Positions 26,191 through 35,645 are shown, numbered from the stretch's first letter. The stretch: 64,000 bases of DNA from Alistipes senegalensis (GCA_023665275.1 JAMPEF010000001.1:104924-168923); one strand, 5' to 3'. Made by a program: numbers and translations. The notes: generated by a model from the sequence alone, not told the origin.

Positions 26191-26946
26191 TCAGACTTTA
26201 CGTAATGCCGATTTATAGCGTAAACGTAATTTGTCAGTGATAAGTGCGATAAATTCGGAATTTGTAGGCTTACCTTTTCCGGTATCTACTGTATAGCCGA
26301 AAAATGCATTGAGTGTATCAACATTTCCTCTGTCCCATGCTATCTCAATGGCGTGACGGATAGCACGTTCCACACGGGAAGATGTTGTATCGTATATGCT
26401 TGCAACGGTAGGATAGAGAAGTTTTGTCACGCTGTCCAGAAGTGTTTTATCTTCTATTGAATAGAGAATAGCAGTTCTTAAATAGTGATAGCCCTTTATA
26501 TGTGCCGGCACACCTAACTGGTGTATTATATCAGTGACGACAATTTCCATATCGTCGCTGAGGCTTGTTGCTCTGTCTCCGAGTGCTGAATTTATGGCAC
26601 TGCAAAGGTCATCAGCGTCATAAGGCTTTAAAAGGAACTTTGAAGCGCCGTTTTCCATGACCTGACGTTCTATAAATTCGTTGTCATAAGCAGAAGTTAC
26701 CACGAAAACAGGGAATTTTACCCCCTGCTCCCGTACCTTTTTCATAAGCGCAAGAACGTCACCATTTTGCAGTGTGATGTCAATCACAACGACATCGGGC
26801 GGGTCGTTCCTTATGGAATCAAGAATGACATTACAGTCCTTTCTTCTTGTGTATGCATACATACCTCTTTCACGGAGCTTATTTGCAACGCTTACACCGG
26901 TTTCGGCAGAATCGTCGCCAATAAGCACTCTTATCTTGTTATTCAT
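26191..26946 (-). CDS. spo0A: Spo0A, sporulation/stationary-phase response regulator
   Basis: A 251-residue protein: receiver domain (1-125) with acidic pocket D11/D12, phosphoacceptor D56, T84 or S85 and K107, then the Spo0A effector domain (about 140-251). The effector contains the nearly invariant helices [15 protein letters not shown] and [18 protein letters not shown] that bind 0A boxes. The receiver is divergent around D56 ([10 protein letters not shown] rather than the usual DLIMPxLDG). RBS AAGGAGG. Spo0A starts sporulation in Firmicutes and controls stationary-phase traits even in strains that no longer sporulate. Confidence 0.95.
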   Translation of the reverse strand: MNNKIRVLIGDDSAETGVSVANKLRERGMYAYTRRKDCNVILDSIRNDPPDVVVIDITLQNGDVLALMKKVREQGVKFPVFVVTSAYDNEFIERQVMENGASKFLLKPYDADDLCSAINSALGDRATSLSDDMEIVVTDIIHQLGVPAHIKGYHYLRTAILYSIEDKTLLDSVTKLLYPTVASIYDTTSSRVERAIRHAIEIAWDRGNVDTLNAFFGYTVDTGKGKPTNSEFIALITDKLRLRYKSALRKV

Positions 26947-26976
26947 TTTTTGTACCTCCTTTTGTTCAGTAAATAT

Positions 26977-27006
26977 ATTCTATCACAGAAAATAAAGGAA
27001 GTGCAA
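26977..27006 (-). promoter_or_regulatory. Promoter of spo0A
   Basis: TTGCAC (27001-27006), 18-bp spacer ending TGA, TAGAAT (26977-26982). Confidence 0.6.
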
Positions 27007-27030
27007 CAGAATATTTTCAGTCTTTCAAGG

Positions 27031-27055
27031 TTTTCTGCACGGGAAATGCAGAAAA
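27031..27055. repeat. Perfect inverted repeat upstream of spo0A
   Basis: TTTTCTGCA (27031-27039) and TGCAGAAAA (27047-27055) with a 7-base loop. It sits between the spo0A promoter and the end of the HAD-like gene. There is no T-tract on the minus side, so an operator is as likely as a terminator. Confidence 0.45.
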
Positions 27056-27082
27056 ATGCAAGCCGTGAAAATAATTGTCGTT

Positions 27083-28345
27083 TTATAGGTGCGATTTAGC
27101 AAGAATCCTGTCCGCAATTGTCCTTACTTTAGTGCCGTGTGGAAAGAGTTTGTCGGCAAGCCTTGAAAGAGCGTTTTTCCTGACAGGTCTTGAATATACC
27201 GGCAAAATTTCGGGGTCTGTAATGTTTTCAGTCCATTTTTTATATATTCCGTCGGAAATACAAGCACGGAAAAACATTCTGTCAGCGGGTGCGGCATGGT
27301 TTTCAAGGAAAATGAACGGCAGTTCACAACCGGAGCAGGATATTTCATAATCACTGAAATATTTTTCAAATAAATTTTTAAAGTCATTCATACCCTGAAT
27401 TATTTTCGGATTTTTTTCAATAGAAGATAAAATTTCATTCTGTAATTCCGTTTCCGGCGTGAAGTTTTCAGTAAGACTTAACGTTCCGAAAACAATAAAG
27501 CCAATCATGTAAGCATTATTGCAGAAATCAGATTTTATAACTTTATTCTGTGGAACGTCAAAAGCGTACATTGAATACAGTCCGAAAGCACATCTTAAAG
27601 CCATATACTCCGGACTGTCTATGTCAAGGAGTTTTTCAGCTTGTATAAAACCCCTTAACCGTCCGGATTTTACCATTAAAGGCACTTCAGGAGACAGTAA
27701 CAAAGCCTTTGAACCCTTTAAGACAGGTGATTCAACGTCTTTTTCGACGTTTCCGCCTATATGCATGATTTCAGCAGGTGAAACGCCTGATTTTTCCAGT
27801 ACTTCGCCGAAATCGTCTGAAAAAATAATATCGTCATAATTGTTGTATCCGCAACCGGAAAGAATTTTTTTAATTAGTTCTTCCGGATATATTTTTTCAC
27901 AGACTATAATTATTTTCTTTTTATCAGATATTGCCTGACGATAGAGCATTTTTCCGCATTTTCTTGCTATTGTAAAATTTTCCATTAAAGTACATTCACA
28001 CTGCATAAGGGCGGAAGCATCTTTTATTTTTCCGGTTTTTGAAATAATTTTATATATATTTTCAAGACTGACGTCACCGGATTTTTTCTTAGCCGTATCA
28101 TATGCGGCTGTACGGATTTCAGCGAAATTTTTTCCTGATTTACTGAATTTCCTGAAATCCTCTTCCATAAGCATAAATATATCACGTTCAGCAGAAAACG
28201 GCGTTACTGTCAGAACGTCTTTCATGCGGAAACTTATCACCTGTATTTCCGGTCTGGAAATTTCATTCAGCATTTTATTTATAAGTTTTTCCTGTTCCGG
28301 AGTAAGTATCGTTTCAGGATTTTTCATAGAATTTTTTTTTACCAT
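27083..28345 (-). CDS. HAD-superfamily-like protein lacking catalytic residues
   Basis: A 420-residue protein resembling HAD hydrolases found in surface-glycan loci. The first motif, usually FDIFDTL, reads FRMKDVL, so the nucleophilic Asp is Arg40. The region usually SDMYLP reads CEKIYP, and the usual IGDN reads IGGN. The surrounding pattern (KKIIIVCEKIY, LIKKILSGCGYNNYDDIIFSDDFGE, EIMHIGGNVEKDV) keeps the fold. It is therefore probably an inactive phosphatase-like protein with a binding or scaffolding role. Third gene of the GH95-GH26 operon; its ATG overlaps the GH26 stop. An alternative start is the ATG at 28327. Confidence 0.65.
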   Translation of the reverse strand: MVKKNSMKNPETILTPEQEKLINKMLNEISRPEIQVISFRMKDVLTVTPFSAERDIFMLMEEDFRKFSKSGKNFAEIRTAAYDTAKKKSGDVSLENIYKIISKTGKIKDASALMQCECTLMENFTIARKCGKMLYRQAISDKKKIIIVCEKIYPEELIKKILSGCGYNNYDDIIFSDDFGEVLEKSGVSPAEIMHIGGNVEKDVESPVLKGSKALLLSPEVPLMVKSGRLRGFIQAEKLLDIDSPEYMALRCAFGLYSMYAFDVPQNKVIKSDFCNNAYMIGFIVFGTLSLTENFTPETELQNEILSSIEKNPKIIQGMNDFKNLFEKYFSDYEISCSGCELPFIFLENHAAPADRMFFRACISDGIYKKWTENITDPEILPVYSRPVRKNALSRLADKLFPHGTKVRTIADRILAKSHL

Positions 28346-30174
28346 TCACTGTACCCGTAATCGTATCCGTAATCATCATAGCCATAATCATAATAATCAT
28401 AGCCGTAATCATAGTTATAATCATAATTATAGTCTTCTGTATATTTTTCTTCGTCTTCAATGTAGCCGTATTCCTGAATTTCTTCTGTAGTGGGTTCTTC
28501 CTGTGCAAGTTTTTCATTGAAATTTCTTGTACCGGAAGGAAGTTCACCACCACCGGCAAGAATTTTATACTCGTCAAGAGTGAGTGAACCAACAGAATTA
28601 TATGCCTTTATAAGTTCATCTTTTGTGTTGTACTGTTCAGAGTAACCGCCGTTTCCGTCGGTGATATATTCACCGTTCCATAAGCCGAAGAAAGACCATA
28701 CGGCGTTATCTCTGAACATAGCGTCTATATCGGGGAGGTTATCACATTCACTGACGGCAATAATTTTGTTGTTTATGTATTTCTGTATTGCCATAAGCTG
28801 TTCTGAACGGCTGCCGAAATTTGCTGTATCGGTGTAGAGGTCATATGCGGCTATATCGTAAGTGGATGGATCAACGGAATAAACGTCGCTCATACCGTTC
28901 CATACCCATATAAGATTATCAAGCTCGAAATACTCCATATACCGATTATACATTAAATTCCATAGCCACTGATAAGGTTCAGCACCACCAGCACCCCACC
29001 AGTATACAGCGCCTTCTGATGTATCATAACCAAGCGACGCTTCATAAAGAGGTCGCCACAGAACCGGTACACCGTTTTCTTTCAGTGGGATAAGCTGTTT
29101 TTTAGCAAAATCGTCCATAGCTGTTATAAGATTATAGCAGTCGTCGGTAATTATTCCGTTTAAGTGCATATCGGATATTTCTTGTTCAGACAGCATTGAA
29201 ATATGATAATCTGTCATAGCGTTCCATATTGAAAAGTTGCTTTCTGTAGTATATACTGAAGAGGCTTTTGATGGTGAACTCCATTCCCATGTGATTCCGT
29301 TAATACCGCCGTTCTGATGCCATTGTATACAGGCATTGACGTTTGAAGTATCTTCCGTATTGCTGACTGCTGAAAATCTTATAGCCGGATATTGTCCGGT
29401 TATATCGTGGATAAGTTCCATTTCGGAATTGTCAGCACCGGAGACATACTGTCCGGTAAGTGTATATTTTCCGTAATTATCTGAAAGGAATTTTATAAGA
29501 TTATTTGCTTCAATTGAAATTCTCTGATTTACGGAAAAACCGTCAGTTTCATAGCTTATGCGGTTTATGGCGGAACTGTCCTGAACATTGAGATAGTCAA
29601 GCATTATTTCACCCTCAGGGATAACTTCAATAAATACAGAACCTTTTTCAAGGAATGCTCCATGATATGTTATTTTCTGAAATATTCCGTCTGAACTTGT
29701 CGTGAAATTATATAGTTCTGAACCATCAAGAAGTACACGACAATTAACATTGCTGTCAGCGGCAATGCCTATTGAAATATCATAATGCTGTGTAGCGGGA
29801 GAATCAATACGGAATTTAAGTGAATTTGTACCACCTGTGCCGAATCCGGTTACATATCCACCGCCACTGAACCCATCACGTTCATTAGTGGGGTGTAAGT
29901 TTCCGGAAAGGCGTTCACGTTCTGCCTCGTATAAGTCACCGGCGTATGAGTGTTGCATTTCCGGATATGATACCGGCGATTCTTCAAATGTCACAACCGG
30001 TGGTTCTGTGGTTTCTTCCGTTACGGGTTCGTTGAAAGTTTCCGTGACGATTTCTTCCGGTGTAACATTTTCAGAAGATTCTTCTTTTTTATTTTTATCT
30101 GAACTGCACGCCGTTACGGTCAGTACGGAGAGTGCCGCCGCAACAGTTGCAGATATATATTTCAGGATTTTCAT
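28339..30174 (-). CDS. GH26 beta-mannanase-like lipoprotein with CBM35-like domain and Asp/Tyr tail
   Basis: A 611-residue lipoprotein: signal peptide with lipobox LTVTAC (Cys23), an acidic linker (30-75), a CBM35-like module (about 78-198, opening with YEAERERL), and a GH26 domain (about 220-540). The general acid is E378 in WRPLYEASLGY (the usual His before Glu is Tyr) and the nucleophile E476 in AVSECDN; WWG at 392-394 is a typical GH26 subsite. It would cleave beta-mannan or glucomannan at the cell surface. The last 34 residues are almost only Asp, Tyr, Asn and Gly (NYDYNYDYGYDYY). RBS GGAGG. Second gene after the GH95 gene. Confidence 0.88.
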   Translation of the reverse strand: MKILKYISATVAAALSVLTVTACSSDKNKKEESSENVTPEEIVTETFNEPVTEETTEPPVVTFEESPVSYPEMQHSYAGDLYEAERERLSGNLHPTNERDGFSGGGYVTGFGTGGTNSLKFRIDSPATQHYDISIGIAADSNVNCRVLLDGSELYNFTTSSDGIFQKITYHGAFLEKGSVFIEVIPEGEIMLDYLNVQDSSAINRISYETDGFSVNQRISIEANNLIKFLSDNYGKYTLTGQYVSGADNSEMELIHDITGQYPAIRFSAVSNTEDTSNVNACIQWHQNGGINGITWEWSSPSKASSVYTTESNFSIWNAMTDYHISMLSEQEISDMHLNGIITDDCYNLITAMDDFAKKQLIPLKENGVPVLWRPLYEASLGYDTSEGAVYWWGAGGAEPYQWLWNLMYNRYMEYFELDNLIWVWNGMSDVYSVDPSTYDIAAYDLYTDTANFGSRSEQLMAIQKYINNKIIAVSECDNLPDIDAMFRDNAVWSFFGLWNGEYITDGNGGYSEQYNTKDELIKAYNSVGSLTLDEYKILAGGGELPSGTRNFNEKLAQEEPTTEEIQEYGYIEDEEKYTEDYNYDYNYDYGYDYYDYGYDDYGYDYGYSEW

Positions 30175-30205
30175 TTTATTTCCTCCAGTAAATTAATGGA
30201 TTTTT

Positions 30206-32515
30206 TCAAGTCCGGACTGTATACGTATAGCCGTTTACGGTCTTGAAAACTATAACGCCGTCTTCAATGCGTGAACCGACCGTTTCACCGTCGCAAACTA
30301 TGCTTACAACACAACCGGTACGGAGACGACATTCACCGTCATAATCAGATGTTATCCGTGCAGATTTAAGTTTACCGTTTTCCCATTCAATATCTATAGT
30401 AAATCCGCCTTTGGCACGGAGACCACATACATGACCGTTTTCCCATTCGTCCGGAAGTGCAGGCAAAAGAATTATTTCGCCGTCGACGCTCTGCATAAGT
30501 GCCTGAATTATTGCAGAAGTTCCGCCAAAATTTCCGTCTATTCTGAAATTCGGACTTTTATTTAGCATATTCGGACTTGTTGAGTATGCAAGGAGATTTT
30601 TAATATTTTCATATACCATACGGCTGTCGTAAAGTCTTGCCCACATATTAGCAATCCATGCACAGCTCCAGCCGGTATGACCTCCGCCATGTATAAGACG
30701 TCTTATCAGTGTGGCACGGGCGGCGTCGGCGAGTTTAGGAGTTTTATGCGGTGAAATCAAATCCGCCGGATAGAGTGCAAAAAGCTGTGATATATGTCTG
30801 TGACCGACTTCAACTTCATCATAATCAACAGCCCATTCTTTTATCTGACCATATTTACCGATTTCAATAGGTGGTAATTTTTCAAGCAGACCGGTTAATT
30901 TTTTTGCAAAAGTCTTGTCTTTGCCGAGAATTTCAGCGGATTTTATAACGTTCCTGAAAAGTACGGTTATTATCTGTGTATCCATAGATGCACCCATACA
31001 CAGACAGCCTTTCATACCGTCTGCTGTAAGATAGGTATTTTCCGGAGAGACTGACGGGCAAGTAACAAGTTTTCCGTCTTCATTTTCTATCAGATAGCTG
31101 ACAAAAAATTCAGCAGCTTCTTTCATGATATGATATTTTTCCGCAAGAAACTCTTTGTCAAGGGTATATTCATAATGTTCAAATATATGCAGTGCAAGCC
31201 ATGCACCACCGGAAATCCATATGGTTGACGGTAAAAACATATCTTGTGGTGCGGTATCGCCCCATATATCAGTATTATGATGACATACAAAACCTTTTTC
31301 AATGCCGTACATTTCCTTTGCGGTGATACGTCCGTTTTTGCAAACACGCTCCAGCAAGTCGAAAAGTGGTATATGGCATTCCGAAAGATTACAACTTTCA
31401 GCAATCCAGTAATTCATTTGTGTACTGAAATTAACACTATAGCGACTTCCCAGAGGTGCATTCATGTTGTCATTCCATATGCCCTGAATTGTCATCGGCT
31501 GACTTCCTGCACGACTTCCGGCAATCATAAGATAGCGGCTGTAATTGAAATATAATTCAATCAGCTTATTATCATGAATAAGTCGCTGACATTCCTTGTT
31601 ATCGAGTTCATTTCCACGGAGACGGGCAATTCTTCTGTCTGTAGTCAGTGCAGAAATATCATCATCACCGGAATTGTCATTCAATGAGAGTTCAACACGT
31701 TCAAAAAGTTCTTTGTAGTCGTTTACGTGCCTGTAGAAAAGTTCGTCATATTCACACTGTAAAGCCATTTCAGCGTCAATTTCAGCTGATTCAATGTAAT
31801 TTTTGCTGTAAAAACTTGTTTTAACGGAAAATACTATCATTACTTCGTCAGCGTTCCGGACAGATATTTTATTACCAAGTGTACGGATAGTTCCGCCGAT
31901 AGCCTTTGCGCCAAGAACTCCGGCAAACATTATACCCATGCCACCGGTATAAAGTATCATATTTTCGGCATATGGTCTGTTGTCGTCGTAATAGTCGTCT
32001 CTGCCGTCGATATGGCACGAAAGCGTAATCATTTCCGGTTCAGAGGACGTTATATGTATAACCATTACGTCGTCGGGTGCGGAGACAAACACTTTTCTTG
32101 TATATACAACGCCGTTGACGCTGAAAGAAGTTTCCGATACGGCATCGGAAATATCAAGGCAGCGTGAATATTCACGGGCTTTTCCGTTGAAGTCCATATC
32201 TATATATAAATTTCCGAGAGGCATATAACGGCGCATATCCGGAGTTACACCCTGCATTTTTTCAAAAGCGGTTTTTTCTGCTGCCGGAATATCTCCGGAT
32301 TTTATCAATTCCCTGACTTCCTTAAATCCTTCCTGTGCGTCGGGGTTAATGCGGTGACGGATATTACCAGACCATACAGAATCTTCATTCAGGGTTATGA
32401 CTTCATTTTTCGGTCTGCCGAAAATCATACCACCTATTCTTCCGTTGCCTACGGGACAAGCCCAGCCGGAATCTTCCGCCGGATTGTCATATTTCAGTAA
32501 AGTTTCATTGTTCAT
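30206..32515 (-). CDS. GH95 alpha-L-fucosidase/galactosidase family protein
   Basis: A 769-residue GH95 enzyme: N-terminal beta domain (1-240, DSGWACPVGNGRIGGMIFG and LNEDSVWSG), then an (alpha/alpha)6 barrel. Family motifs are STQMNYWIAES, TCPSVSPENTY with the presumed acid Glu, GHRHISQLFALYP, GHTGWSCAWIANMWARL and DGNFGGTSAIIQAL. In characterised members the first motif is N-x-N before T-x-MNYW; here the second Asn appears to be Ser, which may alter activity. There is no signal peptide, so it acts inside the cell on imported fucosylated or related oligosaccharides. RBS GGAG. First gene of the operon GH95-GH26-HAD. Confidence 0.9.
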   Translation of the reverse strand: MNNETLLKYDNPAEDSGWACPVGNGRIGGMIFGRPKNEVITLNEDSVWSGNIRHRINPDAQEGFKEVRELIKSGDIPAAEKTAFEKMQGVTPDMRRYMPLGNLYIDMDFNGKAREYSRCLDISDAVSETSFSVNGVVYTRKVFVSAPDDVMVIHITSSEPEMITLSCHIDGRDDYYDDNRPYAENMILYTGGMGIMFAGVLGAKAIGGTIRTLGNKISVRNADEVMIVFSVKTSFYSKNYIESAEIDAEMALQCEYDELFYRHVNDYKELFERVELSLNDNSGDDDISALTTDRRIARLRGNELDNKECQRLIHDNKLIELYFNYSRYLMIAGSRAGSQPMTIQGIWNDNMNAPLGSRYSVNFSTQMNYWIAESCNLSECHIPLFDLLERVCKNGRITAKEMYGIEKGFVCHHNTDIWGDTAPQDMFLPSTIWISGGAWLALHIFEHYEYTLDKEFLAEKYHIMKEAAEFFVSYLIENEDGKLVTCPSVSPENTYLTADGMKGCLCMGASMDTQIITVLFRNVIKSAEILGKDKTFAKKLTGLLEKLPPIEIGKYGQIKEWAVDYDEVEVGHRHISQLFALYPADLISPHKTPKLADAARATLIRRLIHGGGHTGWSCAWIANMWARLYDSRMVYENIKNLLAYSTSPNMLNKSPNFRIDGNFGGTSAIIQALMQSVDGEIILLPALPDEWENGHVCGLRAKGGFTIDIEWENGKLKSARITSDYDGECRLRTGCVVSIVCDGETVGSRIEDGVIVFKTVNGYTYTVRT

Positions 32516-32559
32516 ATAAATACTCCTTAAAGGTTATAGAGACTTTCTGTTATCAGTTT

Positions 32560-32588
32560 ATTATAACATACTTCATTCAGTTTTGCAA
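32560..32588 (-). promoter_or_regulatory. Promoter of the GH95-GH26 operon
   Basis: TTGCAA (32583-32588), 17-bp spacer ending TGT, TATAAT (32560-32565). Confidence 0.75.
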
Positions 32589-32601
32589 ACTTCCGGAGCA
32601 A

Positions 32602-32639
32602 TTCTGAAAAAATTCATAAATATTATAATTTTTTCAGAA
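32602..32639. repeat. Perfect 13-bp inverted repeat between the divergent GH95 and flippase genes
   Basis: TTCTGAAAAAATT (32602-32614) and AATTTTTTCAGAA (32627-32639), 12-base spacer. It lies just upstream of the GH95 -35 box. A regulator binding site is the most likely reading; no transcript should end there. Confidence 0.55.
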
Positions 32640-32740
32640 CGTGTTTTATATAAATGTACCATAAATAAGCCTTACAGCCGGAAAATGTCAAATAAAGTCA
32701 GCATTAAATTATTGTTTTATTTAAAAAAATCATGAAACTA

Positions 32741-32769
32741 ATGACAAATCCTAAAATATATGTTATAAT
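32741..32769 (+). promoter_or_regulatory. Promoter of the flippase gene
   Basis: ATGACA (32741-32746), 17-bp spacer ending TGT, TATAAT (32764-32769). Confidence 0.7.
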
Positions 32770-32810
32770 AAATTAAGTGTACCAAAATTTTCCGGAGTGT
32801 GAAAAATAAT

Positions 32811-34277
32811 ATGAACAAATATACAAATCTTGCAAAGAATACCCTTGTATTTGCAATAGGAAATTTCGGGTCTAAAATTCTTGTTATTCTCCTCACGAGG
32901 CTGTATTCAAACAATATCAATCCTGCTGACAGCAGTACAAAGGAACTTCTTGAAATTACTGCTAATTTTCTTCTGCCAATATTTACCTTTTCGATGTCCG
33001 AAGCTGTCATACGTTACGGACTTGACAGGAAATACAAAAAACAGGAAGTATTTACCACATCAATGATTCTGAACTGTCTTGGACTTGTCTTGATGTTTCT
33101 GTTATTTCCGGCGATACGGCGGATTTCGTTTCTTAGTTTTATAGATGGCTATTCAATGCTGCTGCTTGTATACGTATGTACTTCTTCCATACGTTCCATA
33201 TGTTCGCAGTTCCTCAGGGCAAGAGGTCGTGTTAAATTCTATGCATTTGATGGCGTTATTGCTACTCTGACTCTTTTCATATTCAATATTGTGTTTATCT
33301 CAAATATGAAAATGGGTGTAAAAGGCTTTATGCTTTCCGTAATATTGTCAGATGCCTTTTCAGCATTGTTGATATTCGGTGCGTCTGAAATGAAAAAATA
33401 TTTAAGTATAAAGTACTTCAATAAAAAACTTGCAAAAAGTATGATGCGGTTCGCCGTCCCTCTTATTCCGACGGTAATAATGTGGGTGATAACCGGTTTT
33501 TCAGACAGGCTTTTCATACGCTACATGAAAAGTGATACTGTTCAGCTTGGTGAAGACGCCGCCGGAATATACGGCTATGCCTCAAAGATTCCTAACCTTA
33601 TATCAATGATTTCAACTATTTTCTTTCAGGCATGGAATATGTCCGCCATACAGGAAAATCGCTCCAAAGACCGGAGCAGGTTTTATGAAAAGGTCTATAC
33701 GGCGTATGAAGCTATATTATTTATTGCCTCGGCTATACTTATTGCCGGAACAAAGGTAATAACGCCTCTTCTTGTAAGTGACAAAAAATTCAGCGCATAC
33801 GGCGACGTATACGTTTATACACCTGTTCTTGTGATTGCGGTACTCTTCATGTGTCTTGACCAGTTCTTAAGCAGTATATACACCGCTACAAAGCATACCA
33901 CAAATTCTTTCTGGACAAGTTTTGCGGCAAGTATTGCAAATATAATATTAAATTACTGTCTTATTCCCGTGTGGGGTATACAGGGTGCATCAATAGCAAC
34001 TTTCCTTAGTTACTATCTCTGTTTCTGGATAAGAATAATTGACGCAAGATATTATATAAAGTTTAAGTTTAACGGTGTGCGGTCAGTAGTAAATACAGTG
34101 CTTACGCTTCTTATGTGCTTATGCATGGCGAAAACACCTAAATTTTATGGTTTATGGACAACTGTTCTGCTGTTCTTCATACTTCTGATAAACTATAAGG
34201 CGTTGCTTTTGACCATAAGCAAATTTATGAAAAGATTCGTCAGAAGAACCAAAAGCAGAAAGCCTGTAAGAAAATAA
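32811..34277 (+). CDS. Polysaccharide flippase (Wzx/MOP superfamily)
   Basis: A 488-residue protein with about 14 predicted membrane helices. It opens KYTNLAKNTLVFAIGNFGSK and shows the conserved Arg-containing loop LTRLYSNN of MOP-family oligosaccharide exporters, with WVITGFSDRLFI and QFLSSIYTATKHT further in. It would flip lipid-linked oligosaccharide units across the cytoplasmic membrane. ATG at 32811 with CCGGAG 11 bases upstream; an earlier GTG at 32799 is too close to that site. Monocistronic, divergent from the GH95 operon. Confidence 0.88.
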   Translation: MNKYTNLAKNTLVFAIGNFGSKILVILLTRLYSNNINPADSSTKELLEITANFLLPIFTFSMSEAVIRYGLDRKYKKQEVFTTSMILNCLGLVLMFLLFPAIRRISFLSFIDGYSMLLLVYVCTSSIRSICSQFLRARGRVKFYAFDGVIATLTLFIFNIVFISNMKMGVKGFMLSVILSDAFSALLIFGASEMKKYLSIKYFNKKLAKSMMRFAVPLIPTVIMWVITGFSDRLFIRYMKSDTVQLGEDAAGIYGYASKIPNLISMISTIFFQAWNMSAIQENRSKDRSRFYEKVYTAYEAILFIASAILIAGTKVITPLLVSDKKFSAYGDVYVYTPVLVIAVLFMCLDQFLSSIYTATKHTTNSFWTSFAASIANIILNYCLIPVWGIQGASIATFLSYYLCFWIRIIDARYYIKFKFNGVRSVVNTVLTLLMCLCMAKTPKFYGLWTTVLLFFILLINYKALLLTISKFMKRFVRRTKSRKPVRK

Positions 34278-34311
34278 TATTTTATTAAATTATTAAAAAA
34301 TATCAGAAATG

Positions 34312-34340
34312 TTGAAATCCCTGTAAATATGTGGTATAAT
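34312..34340 (+). promoter_or_regulatory. Promoter of the 404-aa membrane protein gene
   Basis: TTGAAA (34312-34317), 17-bp spacer ending TGG, TATAAT (34335-34340). Confidence 0.75.
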
Positions 34341-34392
34341 AAAATATAATTACCTTAAACGGAAAAATCAGTAAAAAAGGAAGGGATATTCG

Positions 34393-35607
34393 ATGAAAAA
34401 GAAAAGGTTTTCAGTTCTGAGGTGCTTTATCTCAATAATATGTGTGCTGTTTATAATTACAGCTGTGGGAATTAATCTTGTCTACTCACAGAAAAAAACA
34501 CCTGACTTTATGGGAAGATACTTCTATATCGTCACGGAAAGAGATACCAATGGCATAAATGATGTTACACAAGGTTCGGCTATAATCGCAAAGGAAGCCT
34601 CCGAAATAAGCATAGCTCAGAAAGACCTTGTACTATGTTGTCCCGCTGGAGATGCCGATAATCTGAGATTGTGCGGAATATTCAACGTCATCACCGAAGA
34701 GGACGGCACAGAAAAATATCAGCTCTATTATGATGGTCATGAAGACAATACAGAACTTGTTACTAAAGACAGCATAAAAGCTATCTGCACTGGATATCCC
34801 GAAAGTGTGGAACTTGGAAATTTTATTACTTTCACAAGAAGTATTCCCGGCATAGTTGCTGAACTTATTATACCATGTATTATTTTACTTGTGTTCTTTA
34901 TTTCCCGTCTTGCCTCAAAAGACGACATGGACGAAGATGAAATACCAGATTTCAAGCCGGAAAACAAAAAAACTCCGGAAAAAAAGAAAACACAACAGCA
35001 GTCCGGAAATCCGCTGTTTGAACCCTCACAGGAAATAGATTCCGGCGAACTTGAAAGAAAAAAACAGTCTATAGCTGAAAATTTCAGTCAGAAAAAAGTC
35101 AATCCGGATTCACCATATCAGAAAGAAAAAGAGCGCACCATGCAATTTAAGGCAAGCCGTCCTGAAGGTGCAAAGAATATTCCACGTACATCACCTGCTC
35201 CCTCCGCTGACAAGATAAGGGAAGATTTACGCCGTAAAAATGACTATGAAGGCGCACATGTCAAAAAATCTGAAACTCCGGAAAGAGAAATCATACCTAA
35301 AACTGTAAAGCCTATATCTACAGTCAAGCCTGTTACGTCTTACGAAAAACCAAAAGCAACAGATGATACAGGTATTATTTCAACTGCACAGGTTGCAGAA
35401 TTGTCCTCCGTTCAGGAAAACACCAGAAACAGCGTTGAGGAAATCAAAAATAACATAAACAAAAAATATGAACCTAAAAAAAGCAGCTCTCCGGATATTT
35501 CCGATATTATAAGCAAATCTGAAACCAGCAGGCGTAAACGCAATGCCTCTGATATGTCCGTTGACGAACTTCTCAGAATTATTGAGGAAGAAAAGAAAAA
35601 ACTTTGA
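34393..35607 (+). CDS. Two-helix membrane protein with signal-peptidase-like outer domain and long charged tail
   Basis: A 404-residue protein. An N-terminal helix (about 10-32) is followed by an external domain (40-150) that resembles the S26/SipW signal peptidase fold (VTQGSAIIAKEASEISIAQKDLV, then FTRSIPGIVAE before the second helix at about 155-175). There is no recognisable catalytic Ser-Lys or Ser-His pair, so it is probably not a peptidase. The remaining 230 residues are a hydrophilic, Lys/Glu/Pro-rich cytoplasmic tail ending MSVDELLRIIEEEKKKL. Function unknown. RBS AAGGAAGGG. It has its own promoter and terminator. Confidence 0.6.
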   Translation: MKKKRFSVLRCFISIICVLFIITAVGINLVYSQKKTPDFMGRYFYIVTERDTNGINDVTQGSAIIAKEASEISIAQKDLVLCCPAGDADNLRLCGIFNVITEEDGTEKYQLYYDGHEDNTELVTKDSIKAICTGYPESVELGNFITFTRSIPGIVAELIIPCIILLVFFISRLASKDDMDEDEIPDFKPENKKTPEKKKTQQQSGNPLFEPSQEIDSGELERKKQSIAENFSQKKVNPDSPYQKEKERTMQFKASRPEGAKNIPRTSPAPSADKIREDLRRKNDYEGAHVKKSETPEREIIPKTVKPISTVKPVTSYEKPKATDDTGIISTAQVAELSSVQENTRNSVEEIKNNINKKYEPKKSSSPDISDIISKSETSRRKRNASDMSVDELLRIIEEEKKKL

Positions 35608-35612
35608 TTTTA

Positions 35613-35645
35613 TAAAAAAACCGTTCCGGCGGTTTTTTTTTATAA
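35613..35645 (+). terminator. Intrinsic terminator
   Basis: AAAAACCG and CGGTTTTT (around 35616-35637) with loop TTCCGG, then a run of T. Confidence 0.85.

Noticed and set aside
28314..28592. Open frame with repeated Met-Ile-Thr codons opposite-phase to the GH26 tail
   Set aside because: It is the repetitive Asp/Tyr-coding DNA read in another frame.
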